Positions 1 to 4,501 of a DNA stretch of 6,455 nt are shown here, piece after piece. Numbering within the stretch: the stretch's first letter is position 1; each line of letters begins with the position of its first letter. The translations under genes and the position numbers were made by a program. The notes under the pieces are model-generated. The model was not told the DNA's origin, did not search any database, and was given only the letters and a program-made list of their open reading frames with translations. Origin of the DNA: CAVQEK01 sp964596645 (GTDB lineage: Bacteria > Bacteroidota > Bacteroidia > Cytophagales > Cyclobacteriaceae); assembly GCA_964596645.1 (NCBI GenBank), contig CAZQVB010000075.1, positions 1 through 6,455 on the forward strand, in the 5' to 3' direction.

Positions 1-86
1 CCAAAGGTGTTTCGAAGGTTTCTCCGGACACGACTGGATAGAGGCTCTTGCAGTATCCTCCTCATTCCACAGGCCTGTGCACACAG
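1..86 (+). repeat. 86-bp intergenic repeat, copy 1
   Basis: This is the first copy of a long direct repeat whose second copy is at 295-381. Positions 1-52 match 295-346 with a single difference (c31 versus a325). The similarity then decays but stays alignable to about position 86, where copy 1 has TTCCACAGGCCTGTGC and copy 2 has CTCCATGGTTTGTGGC, with a 1-bp length difference. The element may extend left of the window. No ORF or transposase is associated with it. The tail contains a perfect 12-bp palindrome, CACAGGCCTGTG (68-79), inside a slightly larger near-palindrome with 9-bp arms (71-90). The similarity is seen directly; its nature (non-autonomous mobile element or decayed duplication) is not known. 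Confidence 0.85.
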
Positions 87-102
87 GCCTTTCTCTCAGC
101 GG

Positions 103-168
103 GTCATGCTGAACTTGTTTCAGCATCTGTTTACTTGTTGGCAGATCCTGAAACGAGTTCAGGATGAC
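103..168. repeat. Facing pair of REP-like hairpins
   Basis: Two 27-bp copies of a REP-like element face each other around a 12-bp spacer: a forward copy at 103-129 and a reverse copy at 142-168, matching at 24 of 27 positions. Each copy is itself a small hairpin. The first has arms ATGCTGAA (106-113) and TTCAGCAT (119-126) around a 5-nt loop. The second has arms ATCCTGAA (145-152) and TTCAGGAT (158-165) around a 5-nt loop. The pair could therefore fold either as two small stems or as one long stem. Further copies lie at 6257-6283 and 6407-6433. Such hairpin repeats are scattered between genes in many bacteria and are sometimes spread by RAYT (Y1_Tnp) transposases; no such gene is in the window. 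Confidence 0.85.
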
Positions 169-178
169 TTCGACTTTT

Positions 179-206
179 AGCTTTGAGCCTTGAGCTTTCA
201 GCTAAT
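179..206 (+). repeat. Heptamer tandem array
   Basis: Three successive 7-bp units, AGCTTTG (179-185), AGCCTTG (186-192) and AGCTTTC (193-199), are followed by a partial unit AGCTAAT (200-206). The array runs directly into the octamer array that follows. It is short and degenerate and has no coding potential of its own. Confidence 0.65.
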
Positions 207-248
207 CTACGAGTCTACCAGTCTACGAATCCACCAGTCTACAAATCT
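201..248 (+). repeat. Degenerate octamer tandem array, left
   Basis: About six 8-bp units follow one another: GCTAATCT, ACGAGTCT, ACCAGTCT, ACGAATCC, ACCAGTCT, ACAAATCT. The consensus is roughly ACSARTCT. The same octamer, on the opposite strand, makes up the array at 2056-2095 on the other side of the sulfatase gene. The period of 8 is not a multiple of 3 and no gene crosses the array, so it is not a protein repeat. Confidence 0.75.
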
Positions 249-262
249 CACTCCGAGACTGA

Positions 263-308
263 CGAAACACCCTCAAAAAGGCCACGCTAAACGGCCAAAG
301 GTGTTTCG
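263..308. repeat. Long imperfect inverted repeat overlapping the start of repeat copy 2
   Basis: Perfect 9-bp arms CGAAACACC (263-271) and GGTGTTTCG (300-308) enclose a second pairing, GGCC (280-283) with GGCC (293-296). The result is a nested stem about 46 nt long. The right arm is formed by the first bases of repeat copy 2 (starting at 295). This could be the terminal hairpin of a small mobile element or a structured RNA. There is no T-run next to it, so it is not a typical terminator. Confidence 0.55.
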
Positions 309-381
309 AAGGTTTCTCCGGACAAGACTGGATAGAGGCTCTTGCATGACCCTTCTCACCTCCATGGTTTGTGGCATACAG
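295..381 (+). repeat. 86-bp intergenic repeat, copy 2
   Basis: This is the second copy of the element at 1-86: 51 of the first 52 bases are identical, and the rest is diverged. Its tail (347-385) also resembles 6328-6367 near the right edge of the window, including a shared TCCATGGT (361-368 and 6340-6347), which gives a partial third copy. No credible gene overlaps it; the only frame across it (190-390) encodes low-complexity residues derived from the tandem arrays. Confidence 0.85.
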
Positions 382-469
382 TACGTTTAGAAGCACCAGT
401 AAGTGCTGCCTCGTAGCCGGGAGATTTCTGCTACCTCTGCTATATATTTCGCTCGTATATTAGTATCGA

Positions 470-491
470 TGATCGATTACCAATTCGATCA
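470..491. promoter_or_regulatory. Inverted repeat upstream of sulfatase, possible operator
   Basis: Perfect 7-bp arms TGATCGA (470-476) and TCGATCA (485-491) are separated by 8 bp, about 70 bp before the sulfatase start codon. The 22-bp dyad has the size of a dimeric regulator site. A partial match to the Bacteroidetes -7 element lies just upstream (TATATTTC at 443-450, last base off consensus) without a clear -33 TTG, so the promoter itself cannot be placed with confidence. The operator role is inferred from position and symmetry only. Confidence 0.3.
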
Positions 492-560
492 GTTGAATAC
501 TGATTATTTTATAAAACTCTGCTCCACCATGCCAGGAATCCAAACCAAAAAAAGCCCGCT

Positions 561-1982
561 ATGAAAAAGCTTCTACAAACCATACTTACACTTGCCACCC
601 TGTTCTCCATCAGTCCGCTGAGCGCAGAGGAGCCACCACCGCCCAATATTGTCATCATCTTCACCGACGATCAGGGTTATCGTGATGTAGGCGTGTATGG
701 CGCACCTGATTTTGAGACGCCACATTTGGATGGCATGGCTGCCCAGGGTGTGCGCTTTACACAGTTTTACGATGCGCAGGGTGTATGCTCAGCCTCGCGT
801 GCAGCGCTCATGACGGGCTGCTATCCCAATCGTGTGGGTATAAGCGGGGCGCTGATGCCCAATGCTCCCATAGGGCTACACCCCGACGAAACTACGCTGG
901 CTGAGCTGTGTAAAAGCAAGGGCTACGCTACGGCAATATATGGCAAGTGGCACCTGGGCGATCACGATCAGTTCCTGCCCACACGTCAGGGTTTCGATGA
1001 TTATTTCGGCCTGCCCTACTCCAACGACATGTGGCCAAACCACCCGGACAAAATGCGCTTTCCGCCTCTGCCCCTTCTGGAGGACGACTCAGTGATTCGA
1101 ATCATAGAAAACGACCAGAGCATGCTCACCACCTGGTACACCGAGCGTGCTGTACGGTTCATATCCGAAAACGCCGACAAGCCCTTTTTCCTGTACCTGG
1201 CCCATAGTATGCCGCACGTGCCGCTTTTTGTTTCTGATAAGTTCGAGGGAAAATCTGAAAATGGCCTCTATGGCGATGTGATCATGGAGATAGATTGGTC
1301 GGTGGGAGAGGTGCTGAAGGCGCTGAAGGAGCAGGGCATAGAAGACAACACTCTGGTGATATTTACCAGCGACAATGGGCCGTGGCTCAGCTATGGCCCA
1401 CATGCAGGCTCATCGCTTCCACTGCGCGAAGGTAAGGGCACCGCGCTGGAAGGGGGCGTGCGTACACCGTGTATCATGCAATGGCCCGGACGTATACCGG
1501 CCGGCGTAGTACAGCCTACACCCGCCATGACGATCGACCTGTTCCCGACGATCGCCCGTTTGATTAATGCTGATTTGCCTGAAAAAATCATTGATGGCAA
1601 GGACATCTGGCCGCTTATGGCGGGGGCACCCAATGCAAAAAGCCCGCATGAAGCGTATTATTTCTACTACAAAAGAAATGAGCTGCACGGCGTGCTGTAT
1701 CAGGACCGGTGGAAAATGTACCTGCCGCATGAATACCGCTCACTAGAAGGCCGGCAGGGAAATGGTGACGGCACGCCCATCGCCTACAACAACAGGATGC
1801 AGATGGGTATGGAGCTCTATGACCTTGAGAACGACATAAGCGAGCGGCACAACGTAGCTGATGCACACCCCGATGTGGTAGCGCAGATACAAAAGCTTGC
1901 TGACACGATGCGCCAAAAATTGGGCGACAGCCTCACCGGTGTGGAAGGCAGCGAAGTGCGTGAGCCGGGCAGGGTTAAGTAG
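561..1982 (+). CDS. Secreted arylsulfatase A-like S1 sulfatase
   Basis: This 473-residue type I (S1) sulfatase should hydrolyse sulfate esters, probably on a carbohydrate, outside the cytoplasm. Residues 1-22 form a signal peptide (K2-K3, a hydrophobic core, then PLSA cut before E23). Every catalytic position of the arylsulfatase A fold can be seen: D36-D37 (calcium), C76 in the C-S-A-S-R motif (the cysteine oxidised to formylglycine) with R80, K129 and H131 in GKWHLG, H219, D271-N272 in SDNGP, and K292 followed by GGVR (298-301). The C-terminal subdomain has the usual ELYDL...NVA segment. It is full length and intact. The ATG at 561 follows an A-rich leader with no Shine-Dalgarno, as is normal in Bacteroidetes. 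It needs a formylglycine-generating enzyme or anSME, not in this window. Substrate and subfamily cannot be read from the sequence. It is transcribed towards the minus-strand genes. Confidence 0.95.
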   Translation: MKKLLQTILTLATLFSISPLSAEEPPPPNIVIIFTDDQGYRDVGVYGAPDFETPHLDGMAAQGVRFTQFYDAQGVCSASRAALMTGCYPNRVGISGALMPNAPIGLHPDETTLAELCKSKGYATAIYGKWHLGDHDQFLPTRQGFDDYFGLPYSNDMWPNHPDKMRFPPLPLLEDDSVIRIIENDQSMLTTWYTERAVRFISENADKPFFLYLAHSMPHVPLFVSDKFEGKSENGLYGDVIMEIDWSVGEVLKALKEQGIEDNTLVIFTSDNGPWLSYGPHAGSSLPLREGKGTALEGGVRTPCIMQWPGRIPAGVVQPTPAMTIDLFPTIARLINADLPEKIIDGKDIWPLMAGAPNAKSPHEAYYFYYKRNELHGVLYQDRWKMYLPHEYRSLEGRQGNGDGTPIAYNNRMQMGMELYDLENDISERHNVADAHPDVVAQIQKLADTMRQKLGDSLTGVEGSEVREPGRVK

Positions 1983-2042
1983 CGAAGCGTTGCATTGTAT
2001 TTAAGCAGAGGCTGTGTAGGAGCTGGCCGGAGGTCGATGACA

Positions 2043-2058
2043 TCCTTCAATTGAAGGA
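2043..2058. repeat. Perfect 16-bp palindrome
   Basis: TCCTTCAATTGAAGGA is identical to its reverse complement. It lies 60 bp after the sulfatase stop codon and overlaps the first unit of the octamer array by three bases. There is no following T-run, so it is not a standard intrinsic terminator. It may be a protein-binding site or the edge of the array element. Confidence 0.6.
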
Positions 2059-2095
2059 CTGGTAGATTGGTGGGTTGGTAAAGTGGTGGATTGGT
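2056..2095 (-). repeat. Degenerate octamer tandem array, right, inverted
   Basis: Five 8-bp units follow one another on the plus strand: GGACTGGT, AGATTGGT, GGGTTGGT, AAAGTGGT, GGATTGGT. Read on the minus strand they become ACCAATCC, ACCACTTT, ACCAACCC, ACCAATCT and ACCAGTCC, the same consensus as the array at 201-248. The two arrays therefore lie in inverted orientation on either side of the sulfatase gene. Confidence 0.75.
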
Positions 2096-2181
2096 GACGA
2101 GGAATAAGAATACTCCCCACGCTTCGAGCTATTCTGGCCGATCCGAGTATGGTCTGAACTAGATGTGGGTTAATTTTGCTT

Positions 2182-2206
2182 TCAGCAACCTTTTTACCCT
2201 TGCTGA
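2182..2206. terminator. Possible hairpin terminator between convergent genes
   Basis: Perfect 7-bp arms TCAGCAA (2182-2188) and TTGCTGA (2200-2206) surround an 11-nt loop, 24 bp beyond the LEA gene stop codon. Neither strand has a clean T-run after the stem, so this is a weak candidate. It could serve the LEA gene, the sulfatase, or neither. Confidence 0.3.
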
Positions 2207-2230
2207 CTTATTGCTCTGCATTTGTAGCGC

Positions 2231-2686
2231 TTACAGCTTCAGCTTCACCGTTTCGGTATAATCTACCGGCACAGAAAAGGGCAGACCGTAGGCTTTTACT
2301 TTTATGCGCCCCATATAGCGTATTTCTTTACCACTTTCACCGAAGAGTGCTCCCATGGCACCGAGTACGCCCATGTTGAGGTCTTTCAGTTGCACCTTCA
2401 CATCCAGAGGCACGGTGAAGCTTTTCATACCTTGCGCCTTTATACCATACTCACGCTCCAAAGTAGCCACTTTATGGTCGTCCATCATTATGTCCAGGTC
2501 TACCGAACGTATGGTGATGGTGGTGTTGTTGGGATTGTAGAGTATGGCATCGGCCTTAATGACCGCCGCAGAAAATCCTTCAAGGTCTACCACCAAATTT
2601 TCGATGTGGCTGAATTCCGGGGACTCCGGCGTGCGACAGGAAAAGACAGAAAATGCCAGAATGCAGAGGATGAATGTTAAGCGCAT
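2231..2686 (-). CDS. LEA type 2 (WHy-like) domain lipoprotein
   Basis: This small exported protein (151 residues from the ATG at 2686) resembles the LEA14/LEA_2 family, a seven-stranded beta-sandwich found in plant desiccation proteins and in many bacterial lipoproteins. Residues 2-16 are hydrophobic and end in VFS before C17, a relaxed lipobox (F at -2 is unusual), so it is probably a lipoprotein; the sorting signal is unclear. The domain covers about residues 28-110 and carries the typical NPNN turn (51-54), followed by alternating hydrophobic strands and a polar VPLDVKVQL strand. A longer frame begins six codons upstream at a TTG (2704), but the ATG gives a better signal peptide and the TTG lies in the T-run of the upstream terminator, so I chose the ATG. 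Its biochemical role is unknown; stress-protective or envelope-binding roles are guesses. Confidence 0.8.
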   Translation of the reverse strand: MRLTFILCILAFSVFSCRTPESPEFSHIENLVVDLEGFSAAVIKADAILYNPNNTTITIRSVDLDIMMDDHKVATLEREYGIKAQGMKSFTVPLDVKVQLKDLNMGVLGAMGALFGESGKEIRYMGRIKVKAYGLPFSVPVDYTETVKLKL

Positions 2687-2705
2687 AGCGAGTATTGATA
2701 ACAAT

Positions 2706-2732
2706 AAAAAAGCAGGACAAAAGCATCCTGCT
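2706..2732 (-). terminator. Intrinsic terminator after the DUF2911 gene
   Basis: On the minus strand the stem AGCAGGA (2732-2726) pairs with TCCTGCT (2717-2711) around an 8-nt loop and is followed directly by a run of T (2710-2706). This is a textbook Rho-independent terminator 30 bp after the DUF2911 stop codon. It ends only 19 bp before the ATG of the LEA gene, so it leaves no room for a separate promoter between terminator and start. Confidence 0.85.
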
Positions 2733-2753
2733 GTAAAATAACGGTAAGATCTG

Positions 2754-2783
2754 CAAAGATATTAGGCTGGATCTACATCAAAA
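2754..2783 (-). promoter_or_regulatory. Bacteroidetes-type promoter for the LEA gene
   Basis: On the minus strand TTTTG (2783-2779) is followed after 17 bp by TATCTTTG (2761-2754), an exact match to the -7 consensus TAnnTTTG with a -33 TTG at an acceptable distance. The -7 element begins one base after the DUF2911 stop codon (2764-2762). Transcription would begin near 2748, giving a leader of about 60 nt that contains the terminator hairpin at 2706-2732. The match is seen directly; activity is inferred. Confidence 0.5.
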
Positions 2784-3286
2784 GAAAAAGACATATACTC
2801 CCACATAAAGGTGACTTTGCCACTGTCGGAAACTTCAAACGACATGTTTTCATGCAAATCGATGGTGCGCTTGGTCTCTACGTCAAATCGTACCAGGTCT
2901 TCACCTTCGTCGTAGTTGTAGGCGCCCCATTGATCCCACACCTTATTGAGGATCACCGTCCACTTTTCACCTTTTTTTGGTATGGTAAACAGCGAGTATT
3001 TTCCTTCGGGTACGCGCTTGCCATCAATGGTTACGTCGCCGCTTACCTCAAAAGTGGTAGCATTGTCTGCGCCGGTACGCCATACCTTGTCATACGCTTC
3101 CAATCCACCCCATATCACGCGGTCGCGTACCCGGGGTGAGTGGTAATCAATGGTGATCTTAACACCATCTACGGTGTTCTCTGCTTTGGCTTGCGGACTT
3201 TTTTGCGCGCAAGCCACAAAAGAAGCAGCCAGTAAAAGAGAAGCTGCCATAAAAAAAATGCGTGGGGTAGTATTCATAGTTTTCAT
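2762..3286 (-). CDS. DUF2911 domain exported protein
   Basis: This 174-residue protein belongs to the DUF2911 family, common in Bacteroidetes and of unknown function. Residues 1-25 are a signal sequence with a leucine/alanine core. C26 in F-V-A-C suggests a lipoprotein with a non-canonical -3 residue; signal peptidase I cleavage just after C26-A27 is an alternative. The family signatures are all present: KITIDYHSPRVRDR-IWGGL (about 43-62), KVWRTGA (67-73), the EGKYSLFTIP strand (94-103), WTVILN (109-114), QWGAYNY (119-125) and the closing FMWEYMSFSF strand. The frame is open further up to a TTG at 3325, but the ATG at 3286 (MKTMN) gives a normal signal peptide; a second ATG at 3277 is possible. 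A strong terminator follows at 2706-2732. No convincing promoter was found upstream. Confidence 0.88.
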   Translation of the reverse strand: MKTMNTTPRIFFMAASLLLAASFVACAQKSPQAKAENTVDGVKITIDYHSPRVRDRVIWGGLEAYDKVWRTGADNATTFEVSGDVTIDGKRVPEGKYSLFTIPKKGEKWTVILNKVWDQWGAYNYDEGEDLVRFDVETKRTIDLHENMSFEVSDSGKVTFMWEYMSFSFDVDPA

Positions 3287-3500
3287 AGTGGTAAAGTGAA
3301 TTTGTGCGAAAAGATGATTCAGCAAATATCCCGCCAGCGATGGTGGTCTTGCTATTTATTGAGACGAACGAACAGCTATGAAGTTATGTATTTTGAAGGA
3401 TTGTGCCACAAATTTTAGGTGAAGTTATTCGAAAAAATCCGACGCGCTTTGCTGCACTGGGCAGGATAAAAGATTGATAAGCAGAACAGACTGGCGCTCA
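3287..3500. other. Intergenic spacer, no clear element
   Basis: These 214 bp lie between the oxidoreductase stop codon and the DUF2911 start codon, both minus strand. A DUF2911 promoter is expected here, but I found only near misses to TAnnTTTG (GATATTTG at 3330-3323). A T-run on the minus strand at 3437-3432 has no adequate stem before it, so no terminator for the oxidoreductase is called. Confidence 0.5.
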
Positions 3501-4445
3501 TTAATTATAGGCGCACAGTTCTGCCCTAACCTGCTGGTATTCCTGCCATATTTCTGCCAGAATATGGCCGGCAGGTTGTATGCCATCGATTATGGCTGAG
3601 ATCTGCCCGATTTCCAATTCGCCATCATCGAGCAAACCCTCAAAGATGCCGCGCTTGGAGCGGCCTTTACCGAGCAGGGCAAGCAAAGTTGCTTTATCTG
3701 CACCGGAAGCTTCCGCAGCTTTCACCTCATCATAGAAATGGTTCTTCAGCATGCGCACTGGCGTCAGCGTTTTCAGCACAAGCTCGGTCTCACCTTCATT
3801 GGCTTCTACTATTTTTTGTTTGAACCGCTCATGGGCCGAAGATTCGTTGCTGGCGGCAAATCGGCTACCTACCTGCACGCCATCGGCACCCAGTGCCAAT
3901 GCTGCCAACATACTGCGCCCGGTGGCTACACCGCCTGCGGCAATCAGTGGTACGGATATGGCTCTGCGCACCATGGGAATGAGGCAAAATGTGGTGGTTT
4001 CTTCGCGGCCGTTGTGGCCGCCGGCTTCAAAGCCTTCGGCCACTACGGCATCTACACCTACATCCTCACATTTTTTGGCAAAGCGCACGCTCGACACCAC
4101 ATGCACCACCGTGATGCCCTGCTGCTGCAGGGTCGATGTCCATGTCTTTGGGTTTCCCGCGGAGGTGAAAACGATCTTTACACCCTCATCCATAATTATT
4201 TTCATGTGTTGATCGATGTCGGGGTAGAGCAGGGGCACATTCACGCCGAAGGGTTTGTCAGTGGCTTTTTTGCATTTTTGAATATGCTCTTTGAGCACAG
4301 CCGGATACATAGAACCAGAGCCAATAAGCCCCAGACCACCGGCGTTGCTTACGGCCGAGGCCAGCCTCCAGCCGCTGCACCAAACCATGCCGGCCTGTAT
4401 AATGGGATATTTTATGCTAAAGAGATTGATGATGTTGTCGTTCAT
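3501..4445 (-). CDS. FMN-dependent nitronate monooxygenase / FabK-like oxidoreductase
   Basis: This 314-residue cytoplasmic TIM-barrel flavoprotein belongs to the family that holds nitronate monooxygenases (older name 2-nitropropane dioxygenase) and FabK-type enoyl-ACP reductases. Visible signatures, in order: N-terminal KYPIIQAGM (12-20), the SNAGGLGLIGSGS turn (33-45), GVNVPLL (67-73), AEGFEAGGHNG (136-146) with H144 at the place of the family's active-site histidine, AAGGVATGR (169-177) and GADGVQVGSRF (186-196), the last two forming the FMN phosphate site. There is no signal peptide. Sequence alone does not separate nitronate oxidation from enoyl reduction, so the product name is left at family level. 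It lies 56 bp downstream of the alpha/alpha-barrel gene on the same strand with no promoter match or terminator between, so the two are probably co-transcribed. The link between the two functions is not obvious. Confidence 0.88.
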   Translation of the reverse strand: MNDNIINLFSIKYPIIQAGMVWCSGWRLASAVSNAGGLGLIGSGSMYPAVLKEHIQKCKKATDKPFGVNVPLLYPDIDQHMKIIMDEGVKIVFTSAGNPKTWTSTLQQQGITVVHVVSSVRFAKKCEDVGVDAVVAEGFEAGGHNGREETTTFCLIPMVRRAISVPLIAAGGVATGRSMLAALALGADGVQVGSRFAASNESSAHERFKQKIVEANEGETELVLKTLTPVRMLKNHFYDEVKAAEASGADKATLLALLGKGRSKRGIFEGLLDDGELEIGQISAIIDGIQPAGHILAEIWQEYQQVRAELCAYN

Positions 4446-4501
4446 GGTTTTGAAGTGAAATGAGTTTTGTAAGTGCTGGACAAATCAGGGGTGAGCATAG
4501 A

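Larger units (their letters stand above)
1983..2230. other. Convergent intergenic region
   Basis: These 248 bp separate the 3' ends of the sulfatase (+) and the LEA-domain gene (-). They contain a perfect 16-bp palindrome at 2043-2058, the inverted octamer array at 2056-2095, and a hairpin at 2182-2206. I found no gene and no stem with a good T-run, so no confident terminator can be given for either gene. Confidence 0.6.

Noticed and set aside
103..168. CRISPR-like repeats
   Set aside because: Only two copies, in inverted orientation, with a 12-bp gap and no cas genes; they match an interspersed hairpin family instead.
190..390. 66-codon open frame on the plus strand
   Set aside because: It is built from the octamer array and the second 86-bp repeat, shows no domain or export signal, and the period-8 array would not make a regular protein repeat.
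2687..2704. TTG start extending the LEA gene by six codons
   Set aside because: The TTG lies beside the terminator T-run, and the downstream ATG gives a normal-length signal peptide.
3287..3325. TTG start extending the DUF2911 gene by 13 codons
   Set aside because: The extra residues lie before a complete signal peptide that begins at the ATG at 3286.
3431..3470. Possible terminator after the oxidoreductase gene
   Set aside because: There is a run of six T on the minus strand, but the preceding sequence forms only a 4-bp stem including a G-U pair.
3738..4463. 241-codon open frame antisense to the oxidoreductase
   Set aside because: It lies wholly across a well-supported gene in the opposite strand, and its translation is rich in His, Cys and Gly with no recognisable family, as expected of a shadow frame.
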